This document shows, piece after piece, positions 25,339-33,249 of a DNA stretch of 38,236 nt (its first letter is position 1; each line of letters opens with the position of its first letter). The position numbers and the translations under genes are program-made. This stretch comes from Betaproteobacteria bacterium (GTDB taxonomy: Bacteria > Pseudomonadota > Gammaproteobacteria > Burkholderiales > Ga0077523). The notes beneath the pieces were generated by a model. That model did not search any database. It saw only the letters and a program-made list of their open reading frames with translations, and was not told where the DNA came from. The DNA lies in the NCBI GenBank assembly GCA_025350245.1, contig JANXYG010000053.1, positions 1 through 38,236 of the forward strand, read 5' to 3'.

Positions 25339-26186
25339 TCCGGAATCCTCTGCAGGTAGTACAACGCGTCGAGCAGCAGGCTCGGCTTGCCGAGCGGTGC
25401 CAGCCAGCGCTCATAGACGATGGATATGTCGCCGCTGCGGTAGATCGCCGCCAGGGCGCGGTTGACCGCGATGCGAAACCCGGGGTCACCCGCGTGCATC
25501 GCGAGTGCGTAGGGTTCCATCGAGAAATCCTCGTCGAGTAAACGGAAGCCGCCGGCCCCCTGCGCACCGAGCGCCGTGCCCAGCAGCTTGACGCGATCCG
25601 ACGCGTAGCCATCGACAGCGCCGCTGCGCAACGCCGCCAATGCGGCTTCCGCGTCGTCGAACAGCACTATCTCGGCCGTCATCTCACGCCGTTGCAGCGC
25701 ATCGGCCACGGACCGCTGCGTGGTGGTGTTGCGCACCACCGCGACCCGCTTGCCCGCGAAGTCCCTCACCCGCGAGAAATCGCTGTCATTGCGAATCAGG
25801 ATGGTGCCGCCGTCGACGAAAATCATGAGGCTGAACTCGACGCTTTTCTGGCGCGAAAATGTCCAGGTGCTGGTGCTGCATTCGATCTCGACCCGGCCCT
25901 TGGCCACCGCCTCGAAACGATCGGCCAGGGTGACTGGAACCCATTCGACCCGCAGGTCGGGCCGCTCGATCTCGCGGCCGATCGCGGCGGCGACCCGCGC
26001 GCACAACTCCACCGAAAAGCCTTCCGGGGGCCCGCTCGCCCCCCGTGCGGAGAACGGCGGCGCCTCTTCCAGATAGCCCATCCGGATCACGCCGCTGGTC
26101 TTGAGGGCGGCGAGCACATCGTGCGCGGACGCGGAAGAAAGAGCGCCGAACCAGAGCGCGATGACGAACGGCAGCAGGCGGATCAT
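25335..26186 (-). CDS. Amino-acid-type ABC transporter substrate-binding protein (SBP_bac_3)
   Basis: The 283-residue periplasmic protein has a signal peptide (MIRLLPFVIALWFGALSSASA) and the family-3 solute-binding fold: GVIRMGYLEEAPPFS, GFSVELCARVAAAIG, WVPVTLADRFEAVAKGRV, the hinge ECSTSTWTFSRQKSVEFS and GKRVAVVRNTTTQRS. This order is typical of polar amino-acid binding proteins. The ATG at 26186 precedes the signal; the longer frame is unused. No permease or ATPase gene is adjacent; only the coupled secreted protein follows. It may serve a transporter elsewhere or act as a sensor. Confidence 0.9.
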   Translation of the reverse strand: MIRLLPFVIALWFGALSSASAHDVLAALKTSGVIRMGYLEEAPPFSARGASGPPEGFSVELCARVAAAIGREIERPDLRVEWVPVTLADRFEAVAKGRVEIECSTSTWTFSRQKSVEFSLMIFVDGGTILIRNDSDFSRVRDFAGKRVAVVRNTTTQRSVADALQRREMTAEIVLFDDAEAALAALRSGAVDGYASDRVKLLGTALGAQGAGGFRLLDEDFSMEPYALAMHAGDPGFRIAVNRALAAIYRSGDISIVYERWLAPLGKPSLLLDALYYLQRIPE

Positions 26187-26281
26187 GGGAGAGCGGGCTC
26201 CGTGGCGGAAGGGAAAACAATGCCACGCAATGGTAACGCGATACCGGTACCGCGCCTGTAGGTGGAGCGGCTGCGCGCCGT

Positions 26282-28246
26282 TCACCCTAACTCCCGGGGA
26301 GTGCGCTTAAGGGCCCGCGCCTGGAATCGCGGCGGCGAAAGTTCACGCAACGTCACCCGGGCCACCGGCGCGGGCTCACCGAGCGCGAGCGCCGCGATGA
26401 TCTCGCCGGCCAGCGGCGCCGATATCAGTCCGTGCGACCCATGCGCGACCGTGACGAACAGACCGCGCAACCAGGGCGCCTCGCCGTCGAAGCTCGTGGT
26501 GGCATCGATCGACAGCGCGCGATAGCGATCGGTGAACTCGCCGTCGTCGATCACGCCCCCGACCACGGGCGAGTGATCCGGCGCCACGCAGCGCAGCGCG
26601 GCACGGCCGGCCAACGACGCCGCATCGAGTGGTCCGAAGGCGCTGGCGAGCGAAGGCGCGAGGCGCCCCAGCATGACCACGTTGGCCGAGTTGTCGGCGA
26701 TGCGGATCGCCGTGTCCGGGTCGCGCAGGCCGAAGGTCGCGCCCACGCTGTGACAACCGGCGCGGGCCGGGGTGACATAGCCTTCACCCGACAAGACCAT
26801 GCGCAGCGCGACGCTGGCTTCGGTTGCCGGCAGTGAAGTCACCTGACCCCGGATCACATCGAGGGGCAACCAGGCGGTGGGCGCGAAACCGAGCACGTCC
26901 GCCGCGTTCGCCAGCACCAGCACATCGGCGCAGGCGATATCGCCGTCCTCACCTGCCACGCACCACCGCTCGTTGGCATCACGCCGGAAACGCAGCGCGT
27001 TCGCCGCGAGCCTGACCTCGATCCCGTCGTGCGCCACCAGGGCGGTGCAAAGCGCGGGCAGATGTGCCCAGCCGCCGACGGCGAAGTGCAGACCGCCGAC
27101 AGGCAGGTCGACGCCGGCCAGCGCACCGGCCTCGTCCCGACCGACCACCCGCAGGAACGACGCGGGCCAGCCGAGCGCCGCGAGTTGTTGCTGCCGCCCG
27201 GCATCGGCCGCATCTTCCGGCAACAGCAGCACGCCGCAGCGCGACCAGGCATGCCCGTCGTCGGGCAAGCGGGCGGTGAGTTGCCGCAGCGCGTACAGGT
27301 AGCCGTCGGCAAACAACCGCGAGCGCACCGTTCGATGCGCGGAGAGCTTCGCGTACAGCACCGCCTGGGCATTTCCCGAAGCGGCGGCAGCGAGCCGGGG
27401 CTGGCGCTCGATCAGCGTCACCGCCACCCCACGCTCGGCCAGCGCCGCAGCGGCGGCGGAACCGGCGATGCCACCGCCGACGACAATCGCGCTGCGCGCA
27501 TCGGGCCGTGCCGTGGGTCGCGACAGCCACGGCGAGTGACGCGACCGCGGCCCCGGCGCCACGCAGATACCGCGGAGCATCTCGCGCTTGAACCCGAAGC
27601 CCGCCTGGCGCCGCATATCGAAGCCGACCGCTTCCAACCCGCGCCGCACTTCGCCGGCCGCGGTGTAGGTGGCGACGGTCGTGCCGGCCGACGACAGCGC
27701 TGATATCGCCGCGAATACTTCGGGCGACCAGAGCGCCGGATTGAGCGCCGGCGCGAAGCCATCGAGAAACCAGGCATCCACGCGCGCGTCGATCTCGGGC
27801 AGCGTCTCGCGGGCATCGCCGATCACCAGCGTTAGCACGACCCGGCCGCCCTCGAAGCGCAACCGATGCCAACCTGGCGGCAACTCGTCGTATCGGGCGA
27901 GCAGCGCCCCGCGCTCGTGCGCCAGGACCGGCCAGGGATCGAGCGCCGCGCGCAGCTCGGCGGCATTCAAGGGATAGGCCTCGGTGCTGATGATGTGCAA
28001 GGTGGCATCCGCCGGCGCAACCTCGCGCCACAGCGACCACGCGCACAGGAAATTCAACCCGGCGCCGAAGCCGGTCTCGGCGATGGTGAAAGTCGCTCGC
28101 GGCGGCAATACGGTCCAGCGCGAGCGCAACGCATTGCCTTCGAGAAACACGTGGCGCTTCTCGTCGAGGCCACCGGCGCGCGAGTGGTAGAGGTCACCGA
28201 AACGACGCGACCAGGGCGCGCCGTCACGCCAGTCGAGTTCAGACAT
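26282..28246 (-). CDS. mnmC: tRNA 5-(aminomethyl)-2-thiouridine-forming bifunctional protein MnmC
   Basis: MnmC finishes the wobble-uridine modification mnm5s2U34. Its FAD-dependent oxidoreductase removes the carboxymethyl group and its methyltransferase adds the methyl. The 654-residue protein (E. coli 668) has the methyltransferase first (FTIAETGFGAGLNFLCAW, VDAWFLDGFAPALNPALW) and from about residue 255 the FAD domain (AIVVGGGIAGSAAAAALAER, SGNAQAVLYAKLSAHRT), ending with a G-rich FAD motif (FVTVAHGSHGLISAPLAGE). The ATG at 28246 is standard. It is divergent from the hydratase gene. Confidence 0.96.
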   Translation of the reverse strand: MSELDWRDGAPWSRRFGDLYHSRAGGLDEKRHVFLEGNALRSRWTVLPPRATFTIAETGFGAGLNFLCAWSLWREVAPADATLHIISTEAYPLNAAELRAALDPWPVLAHERGALLARYDELPPGWHRLRFEGGRVVLTLVIGDARETLPEIDARVDAWFLDGFAPALNPALWSPEVFAAISALSSAGTTVATYTAAGEVRRGLEAVGFDMRRQAGFGFKREMLRGICVAPGPRSRHSPWLSRPTARPDARSAIVVGGGIAGSAAAAALAERGVAVTLIERQPRLAAAASGNAQAVLYAKLSAHRTVRSRLFADGYLYALRQLTARLPDDGHAWSRCGVLLLPEDAADAGRQQQLAALGWPASFLRVVGRDEAGALAGVDLPVGGLHFAVGGWAHLPALCTALVAHDGIEVRLAANALRFRRDANERWCVAGEDGDIACADVLVLANAADVLGFAPTAWLPLDVIRGQVTSLPATEASVALRMVLSGEGYVTPARAGCHSVGATFGLRDPDTAIRIADNSANVVMLGRLAPSLASAFGPLDAASLAGRAALRCVAPDHSPVVGGVIDDGEFTDRYRALSIDATTSFDGEAPWLRGLFVTVAHGSHGLISAPLAGEIIAALALGEPAPVARVTLRELSPPRFQARALKRTPRELG

Positions 28247-28277
28247 GGAGAACCAGTACCGGTGTCCTGCAACCGCT

Positions 28278-28286
28278 TGCTATGAT
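28278..28286 (+). promoter_or_regulatory. Extended -10 promoter of the hydratase gene, leaderless geometry
   Basis: TGC plus TATGAT forms an extended -10 element. Its last base is 7 bases before the A of the ATG at 28293, so transcription would begin at or next to the start codon. No Shine-Dalgarno is present. Confidence 0.5.
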
Positions 28287-28292
28287 CCGCCC

Positions 28293-29075
28293 ATGCAATT
28301 CGATCCGGAGCGCGTGGCGGACTGGCTGGTGAGCGAACACAGGCGCGGTGCGCCGCTGGTGCCGTTTGCCCACGATCACGGGGCTCATGATCTGGCGGCG
28401 GCCTATGCCATCCAGGATGCCTTCGTGCGGCGCATGACCAGCCTGCTCGGCGCTGCGGCCGGCTACAAGATCGGGCTGACCTCCAGACGCATGCAGCAGT
28501 TGTGCGCGATCGATCATCCGGTGGCCGGCGTGGTGTTCCGCGAGCGCGTGCTGGCGAGCGGCCGGCGGATCGCACGCGCCGCCCTCCAGCGCGTCGGGCT
28601 CGAATTCGAGATCTGCGTGCGCATGGGGCGCGACGTGCCGGCGCGCGACCGGCCTTGGACCATCGATGACATCGCCGATGCCGTCGACGCGGTCGCACCG
28701 GCGTTCGAGGTCATCGACGACCGCCATTCCAGCTACCCGCTCGACCTGCTGTCGCTGGTGGCGGACAACGCCTGGAACGAAGGCATCGTGCTGGGTGAAT
28801 TCCGGCGCGAGTGGCCGGATCTCGCCGCGGTGCGAGGCACGGTGTTCTGCAATGGCGAGCAGGTGGATCAAGGCCACGGGCGCGATGTGCTTGGACACCC
28901 GTTCGCGCCGCTCGCGTGGCTGGCCGATCATCTGGCTGCCACCGGACGCGGCCTGCGGGCGGGCGACATCGTATCGACCGGAAGTCTGGTCACCACGCGG
29001 TTTCCGGCACAGGCGGAGCACTACCGGTTCGAGCTGGACGGCATCGGCGCGGTGGAACTCGGCATCGTCGAGTAG
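28293..29075 (+). CDS. 2-keto-4-pentenoate hydratase / 2-oxohepta-3-enedioate hydratase family
   Basis: The 260-residue protein belongs to the MhpD/HpaH hydratase group, which adds water to 2-oxo-alkenoates in aromatic meta-cleavage. Supporting motifs: AYAIQDAFVRRM, GYKIGLTSRRMQQL, EFEICVRMGRDV, APAFEVIDDR and VVSTGSLVTT-like IVSTGSLVTTRFPA, with metal-binding Glu in the EFE and FEVID segments. The ATG at 28293 follows an extended -10. It converges with an HpcH/HpaI aldolase, the enzyme that would act next on the product in such pathways, although the two are not in one operon. Confidence 0.88.
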   Translation: MQFDPERVADWLVSEHRRGAPLVPFAHDHGAHDLAAAYAIQDAFVRRMTSLLGAAAGYKIGLTSRRMQQLCAIDHPVAGVVFRERVLASGRRIARAALQRVGLEFEICVRMGRDVPARDRPWTIDDIADAVDAVAPAFEVIDDRHSSYPLDLLSLVADNAWNEGIVLGEFRREWPDLAAVRGTVFCNGEQVDQGHGRDVLGHPFAPLAWLADHLAATGRGLRAGDIVSTGSLVTTRFPAQAEHYRFELDGIGAVELGIVE

Positions 29076-29099
29076 CACCCGGCGACTCGGACAAAACGG

Positions 29100-29852
29100 T
29101 CAGTCGCGCACTTCCTTCAAGGCTGCGGCTGCAGCCCGCGCCAGCAGGATGTAGTCAGTGCACAACCCGATGACCCGGTAGCCCTGCTCCATGTAGGTGC
29201 GGGCGTGGGCCGGTGTGTGCGCGTAGATGCAGCGGGCGATCTCGCGTTTTTCGCAGGCGCGGATGATGGTCTGGATGGCCTGCTGGACTTCGGGGTCGTT
29301 GATGCGGCCGGGCTTGCCCATGCTGCCCGAGAGGTCGAACGGGCCGACGAACACGCCATCGACCCCGGGCACATCGAGGATCGAATCGATGTTGCGCGCG
29401 GCCTCGACATGCTCGATCTGGACGATGACGGCGATGTCGTCGTTGGCCTCGCGCATGTAGCGCTCGAAATCGAGGTCGAAGCGCTGGGCGCGGGTGATAC
29501 CGACACTGCGGGAGCCCAGCGGCGGGTACTTGCAGCGCGCCACGGCCAGCCGGGCATCATCGGCGTTGTTGACCAGGGGCACGATGATGCCGGTGGCGCC
29601 GATGTCGAGCGCCTTCTTGATCGAGGCCTCGTCGTTCCAGGGCACGCGCACCACGCATGGCACCTGCTTGTCGACGGCGGTGAGCAGGTTGAGCGCCGCG
29701 CGAGCGTCCATGGGGGAATGTTCGAGGTCGACGAACAGCCAGTCGTAGCCGGCCTCGGCAAACAGCTCGGCCACCTCGGGCAAGGGGATTTGCAGCAACG
29801 CCCCGATCAGGGGGCGGCCTTCGAGCAGGCGACGGCGGAAGGAAAGAGTCAC
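29100..29852 (-). CDS. HpcH/HpaI-family class II aldolase
   Basis: This is a 250-residue metal-dependent aldolase that cleaves 4-hydroxy-2-oxo acids to pyruvate or a similar keto acid and an aldehyde (HpaI, GarL, YfaU relatives). Motifs: GYDWLFVDLEHSPMD, VVRVPWNDEASIKKALD, GATGIIVPLVNNADDARLAV, the metal Glu in VIVQIEHVEAARNID and VDGVFVGPFDLSGSMG with the metal Asp. I chose GTG 29852 (TLSFRRRLLEGRPLIGAL), matching the family N-terminus; the ATG 105 bases upstream adds an unlikely extension. The exact substrate cannot be named. Confidence 0.88.
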   Translation of the reverse strand: MTLSFRRRLLEGRPLIGALLQIPLPEVAELFAEAGYDWLFVDLEHSPMDARAALNLLTAVDKQVPCVVRVPWNDEASIKKALDIGATGIIVPLVNNADDARLAVARCKYPPLGSRSVGITRAQRFDLDFERYMREANDDIAVIVQIEHVEAARNIDSILDVPGVDGVFVGPFDLSGSMGKPGRINDPEVQQAIQTIIRACEKREIARCIYAHTPAHARTYMEQGYRVIGLCTDYILLARAAAAALKEVRD

Positions 29853-29905
29853 GGCAGGCCTCGTATCAGGATGCCGGATGATACCCGCCGCCGGCGAAGC
29901 CGGGG

Positions 29906-30295
29906 TCAGCGCTGGCGACGCACCTGCTGGCGCGAGGGCACGTATTGCGCAAGCCACTCGAGCGCGTCGTCTTCAGTGCCGCAGATGCGAAACGGATAGG
30001 ACGGGCGGTGATAGAGCTCGAACACGCGCATGGCCATGTTGCCCAGGCTGGACTCGACCACCATGCCGCTCGCGCCGGTGGCAGCACACCATTCAGCCGA
30101 CGATATGAACGCGGCAGCATCGACGTCCACCCGCCAGACACCCCTGAGGATGACCATCAGGACCTGCGCCCCGGGTGCAAGACGTTGCCTGGCTACGAGT
30201 TCAGCCTTGACGAGATCAAGGGTGACCACGCCGGTGCTGCCGTAGTCGACCCTTACGATACCGTCGTCACCAATGACGACTTCGGGTGTTGTCAC
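29906..30295 (-). CDS. STAS/SpoIIAA-like small protein
   Basis: This 129-residue protein has an alternating strand-helix pattern (DDGIVRVDYGSTGVVTLDLV, QVLMVILRGVWRVDVDAAAF, ATGASGMVVESSLGNMAMRV, TEDDALEWLAQYV) that resembles small STAS-fold domains (DUF7793-like), which act as switches or are of unknown role. That fold is my inference. The GTG at 30295 has AAAGAGG upstream and overlaps the stop of a 26-codon upstream gene (GTGA), so the two are probably translationally coupled. Confidence 0.65.
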   Translation of the reverse strand: MTTPEVVIGDDGIVRVDYGSTGVVTLDLVKAELVARQRLAPGAQVLMVILRGVWRVDVDAAAFISSAEWCAATGASGMVVESSLGNMAMRVFELYHRPSYPFRICGTEDDALEWLAQYVPSRQQVRRQR

Positions 30296-30372
30296 GAACG
30301 ACCTCTTTGATAGAGTTCAATCGGCTTCTTGCCCCCGCTGAAGCCGGACTGTTGCTGTTGCGAACCTGCCAT
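30292..30372 (-). CDS. 26-residue small protein coupled to the STAS-like gene
   Basis: ATG 30372 is preceded by AAGGGGAGA at ideal spacing and encodes MAGSQQQQSGFSGGKKPIEL followed by YQRGRS, ending in a TGA that overlaps the GTG of the next gene. It is polar, with a run of four Gln and a basic end, and has no membrane segment. It may be a true small protein, or a leader whose translation sets expression of the STAS-like gene. I recognise no family. Confidence 0.5.
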   Translation of the reverse strand: MAGSQQQQSGFSGGKKPIELYQRGRS

Positions 30373-30447
30373 TCCGGTCTCCCCTTGGCGAAACCCATTG
30401 CAGATTCGTGACCGGGAGGTTACGCCTGAATCCGCAAAAAGTTAACA

Positions 30448-30463
30448 AAACTTCTCGAAGTTT
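30448..30463 (-). terminator. Weak AT-rich hairpin after the methyltransferase gene
   Basis: AAACTT and AAGTTT pair around a CGAG loop at the 3' end of the methyltransferase gene, followed by TTGTTAACTTTTT on the minus strand. The stem is short and AT-rich, so termination would be weak. Confidence 0.3.
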
Positions 30464-31254
30464 CAGGTTTCGAACATGAACCGGTCAAGACTGAAAAAGT
30501 ACCGGTTCCGGGTGCCGGCCAGGACCCAAAAATCTTCCAGCCACTGCTCGGCCATCAGGGCCGGGACCAGGCCACTCTTGCCAACAAAGGCCGCAATGGC
30601 GTGGGCGATACCATGGCTGTAGGTATCCGCGCTCCAGGCAAGGTTGATGAGCGGCAGCGTGCTCACCCGGCGAACCTCCAACCCGCCCCGACCGAGCAAC
30701 CCGCACAGCAGCCGCGGCAGCCGCGGCTGCGCACAGTGCGTGTCCCAGACCTCAAGCATCCGGCGCATCCGGGCATCGTCGCTGCTGGCCCACAGGCAGG
30801 ACTGCCAGTCGGTATCCATGATCAGCGCCCGGCCACCGGGCCGCAACACCCGCCGCAGTTCGGCGATGGCGCCTTCGACGTCCGGCACGTACTCGAGCAC
30901 CTGGGTGCAGGCCACGACGTCGAAACTGTCATCGGCGAACGGCAGGCTGGTGGCGTCCGCCACCTGGAAGCCGGCCCAGCCGAAAGCCGAGCAGCGCGCG
31001 GTAGCCAGCCCGACCATGGTGTCCGAGACATCGACGCCCCTGATTTCGCCTCGCGCCCCCACCTGCTCTGCCATCGACGCCGCCAGCAGCCCGGGCCCGC
31101 TGCCGATGTCGAGCACGCGCTCGCCCAGTTGCAGCCGCAACCGATCGAGCACTGCTGCGCGCTGCGCCACGATGTCGGGGGTGAGGTACATCGCCTCGAG
31201 ACGGCGGGCGGCGTCGCCGCCGAACTGTTCGGCGACGGAGGGGGTGTCGTTCAT
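30463..31254 (-). CDS. Class I SAM-dependent methyltransferase (Methyltransf_11)
   Basis: This 263-residue methyltransferase has motif I VLDIGSGPGLLAASMAEQVG, the acidic end of strand 2 (GVDVSD), VADATSLPFADDSFD and LRRVLRPGGRALIMDTDW. The C-terminal third (VSTLPLINLAWSADTYSHG) resembles substrate-binding lids of small-molecule methyltransferases such as UbiE or arsenite methyltransferase relatives, but no cysteine set for arsenite is visible. ATG at 31254; divergent from the GNAT-like gene 54 bases away. Substrate unknown. Confidence 0.85.
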   Translation of the reverse strand: MNDTPSVAEQFGGDAARRLEAMYLTPDIVAQRAAVLDRLRLQLGERVLDIGSGPGLLAASMAEQVGARGEIRGVDVSDTMVGLATARCSAFGWAGFQVADATSLPFADDSFDVVACTQVLEYVPDVEGAIAELRRVLRPGGRALIMDTDWQSCLWASSDDARMRRMLEVWDTHCAQPRLPRLLCGLLGRGGLEVRRVSTLPLINLAWSADTYSHGIAHAIAAFVGKSGLVPALMAEQWLEDFWVLAGTRNRYFFSLDRFMFET

Positions 31255-31308
31255 GGCTATCGCTCGTAGGAAAAGCTGGCGGGATTTGGAGCGATAGGAT
31301 ATTCATAA

Positions 31309-31992
31309 ATGAACGAGAGGCCACAATCGCAAGCGATGAAACACGTTCGGCAAGCACCCCGAGTTCAGGATGGCGTGGGAATGGGCTCGGTGCCAGTGCG
31401 GGTGAGCCTGATGCGCTCGCAAGACGCGACTTACTGGCACAATCAGATGCAACCGTTGATCGTGGCATCCACAGAGATGCGCGCTGACAGGCATTGGGAC
31501 AGGCGCCTGTTTCGTCGAGTATTGCCTCTGGTGCAGCACCTGCAACGCCGCCGATGCCTCGCACTGACGACTGTCGCGGAGAACGATCACGCGGAGGCGG
31601 TGCCGGTGGCAATGCACCTGCTGATCGAGCGCTACCCACACCTGTCTGACTGGAATTTGGGGGCAACATTCGTGTGGTTCATGTGCGCGATGCCCAAGGA
31701 CATCTTTACCCGATTCGATATCTCCGGTGTGCCACCTTCCCTGGGCCGCGTTTGCGTGGATGTAGCACTCACGGCGAGCCATCTCCTGGGCCTTGAAGGC
31801 AGAATCGGCCTCCACTGCGCACCGACCGGTGGACCCCGGCTGATGAGCTTCTACAAGAACCACTGTCGGCTATTGAATCTGGCGGAACATTTGCCTCTGC
31901 CGCCGTTTCATGGCAATGACGGTCGATTCTTCTATACTGAGGATGAGTTGACTAAAGACTTGCTCGCCGAACTTGAGCATTTGCGCGAATGA
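31309..31992 (+). CDS. GNAT-like protein of unknown function
   Basis: The 227-residue frame resembles a diverged acetyltransferase family: QMQPLIVASTEMRADRHWD, VPVAMHLLIERYPHLSDW, VCVDVALTASHLLGLEGRIG, LHCAPTGGPRLMSFYKNHC and NDGRFFYTEDEL, in which LLGLEGRIGLH and GGPRLMSFYK sit like the CoA-binding and C-terminal GNAT elements. That is inference from pattern. ATG 31309 is the longest start; ATG 31336 or 31381 (GSVPVRVSLMR) could be the real one. It is followed by a small gene with a strong Shine-Dalgarno 14 bases downstream, probably a functional pair. Base composition is slightly lower in GC than its surroundings. Confidence 0.6.
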   Translation: MNERPQSQAMKHVRQAPRVQDGVGMGSVPVRVSLMRSQDATYWHNQMQPLIVASTEMRADRHWDRRLFRRVLPLVQHLQRRRCLALTTVAENDHAEAVPVAMHLLIERYPHLSDWNLGATFVWFMCAMPKDIFTRFDISGVPPSLGRVCVDVALTASHLLGLEGRIGLHCAPTGGPRLMSFYKNHCRLLNLAEHLPLPPFHGNDGRFFYTEDELTKDLLAELEHLRE

Positions 31993-32005
31993 AGGAGTGA
32001 TAACA

Positions 32006-32287
32006 ATGCCGCAGCAAGGCGAATTCGTGACCATGTCTTCAGACGTTGATTCATCCGACCAACTGCGCGGCGCATCCGTCGACGAAGTGGTGGAGGCCAT
32101 AGTGACGCTATCCCGTATGAACGAAGCCGAACTCGCCGAACGCGTGGCATCGGGCAAACTGAACGAGATGTTTCCGTTCCGCATCCGCGATGGAGAAACC
32201 CCTGCGTTGAGGCCGTTCTCGGAGGTCGAAGAGGCGCCCACCCGCGCATTGACCGATGAGGAATATCTGCGGTTCCTGCGTGGGTAG
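32006..32287 (+). CDS. Small acidic protein paired with the GNAT-like gene
   Basis: This is a 93-residue protein, ATG 32006 with AAGGAG 8 bases upstream. It is acidic and largely helical in the middle (VDEVVEAIVTLSRMNEAELA) and ends EEYLRFLRG. There is no recognisable motif. The close spacing after the GNAT-like gene suggests a two-gene unit. In the same frame beyond the TAG, translation would continue with VPKPLSDWTVRFFAMAQEHL and a further stretch to a TGA at about 32434, which looks protein-like and may be a fragment of another gene. Confidence 0.6.
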   Translation: MPQQGEFVTMSSDVDSSDQLRGASVDEVVEAIVTLSRMNEAELAERVASGKLNEMFPFRIRDGETPALRPFSEVEEAPTRALTDEEYLRFLRG

Positions 32288-32401
32288 AATGTACCGAAAC
32301 CGCTGTCGGACTGGACGGTCCGCTTCTTCGCGATGGCCCAGGAACACCTTCCGGGAATGAAACCGCATAGCCGCCCGCTGGTGCAGCAGGCGAGGCTTGT
32401 T
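32288..32401 (+). other. Protein-like fragment or gap after the small acidic gene
   Basis: This gap reads in the plus frame as DWTVRFFAMAQEHLPGMKPH and SRPLVQQARLV without its own start codon or Shine-Dalgarno. The residue choice looks like real protein, so it may be a gene fragment, but I cannot name it. Confidence 0.3.
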
Positions 32402-32760
32402 TCAAGCCTGCTGCCGAGCGGGGAACTTCGTTGAATTATCGACCCGACGTTCGCGATGTGCCGGCTGCTCCCGTCGCTGAATCGCTCGCCGCCCTTCCTT
32501 GCCTCGGAACACGACATCAAACGCACACCCGGCCGCCATCGCCACGGCATGGATGGTCTCGATCGTCAGAATGCCTTCTCCCGAAAGCACCTGCGATACC
32601 CGAGACCGGGTCCAACCCAGGCGCTCAGCGATGTCGCTCCGCTTGAGGCCCGCACGATGCACCAGTACGGTCAGATCGGCAGCCACCGCAACCTTCGCCA
32701 GCGCCGCGCCCGCGTTCGGATCGGTCTTGTTCAGCGCCGCAAAAATGCTGCTCGAGACAT
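32402..32760 (-). pseudogene. XRE-family regulator with a 2-bp frameshift after its start codon
   Basis: The minus strand encodes an XRE helix-turn-helix (LKRSDIAERLGWTRSRVSQV, LSGEGILTIETIHAVAMAAG). Read back in frame, it continues upstream as SSIFAALNKTDPNAGAALAK, a typical N-terminus for such regulators. The natural start ATG at 32760, with AGGGGG before it, is out of frame by a duplicated TC (ATGTCTCGAGC where ATGTCGAGC would be in frame). Either the gene is broken, or a GTG at 32686 gives a 94-residue protein that still holds the DNA-binding helices. Just upstream (about 32837-32785) the tail AIDDYLDARANGALHWTE and stop may be the end of a toxin gene that this regulator once partnered. 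Confidence 0.7.
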
Positions 32761-32839
32761 TCGCTACCCCCTGTGACCGTTGCTCTATTCCGTCCAGTGC
32801 AACGCACCGTTGGCGCGTGCATCCAGATAGTCATCGATG

Positions 32840-33249
32840 GCGTTCTCCGACCAGCGGCTGGGCGCGGACGAGTACTACGCACAGGGGCTGTTCGAGAAAG
32901 AAGAACTGAGCGGCCACCTCAAGAACATGCTGCTAGACGCAGCGCGCTCGGTGTATCAGCACGTGGTCTACGACTCCGTAAGTCGAGCGTGACTTCGCCG
33001 ACCAGTTGTCGAAAAATGATGCCATCAAGGTCTACTGCCCGGCGGGTTCAAGGTGCCAACGCCGCTCGGCAGCTACACCCCCGACTGGGCCGTGCTGGTG
33101 ACCACGCCAGACGGCGACCGCTTGTACTTCGTCGTCGAGACCAGGAGCAGCCTGTTCGCCAGCGATCTGCGTAACGCCGAAAGCGCGAAGATCGAATGCG
33201 GCCGGACGCACTTCAAGGCGCTGGCCGTGGGCGAAAACTCCGCCATCTA
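32840..33249 (+). pseudogene. C-terminal remnant of a type III restriction endonuclease (Res)
   Basis: Three frames carry successive pieces of the Res C-terminal nuclease region: AFSDQRLGADEYYAQGLFEK and EELSGHLKNMLLDAARSVYQ (first frame, ends in TGA near 32990), ERDFADQLSKNDAIKVY (second), then FKVPTPLGSYTPDWAVLV, YFVVETRSSLFASDLR and AKIECGRTHFKALAVGENSA (third). The D-x(n)-ExK-like nuclease core appears here as PDW...VVET. At least two frameshifts and the absence of the helicase part make it inactive. No mod (methyltransferase) gene is in the window. The match stops near 33249, where formamidase-like sequence begins on the other strand. Confidence 0.82.

Noticed and set aside
26282-28246. 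Several 350-codon frames inside mnmC on both strands
   Set aside because: mnmC is complete with all motifs; the others are shadows.
30295-30480. Strong intrinsic terminator after the methyltransferase gene
   Set aside because: The stem has only six AU-rich pairs; I kept it as a low-confidence site only.
32840-33249. A working type III restriction system
   Set aside because: Only the C-terminal part is present, in three frames, and no modification subunit is in the window.
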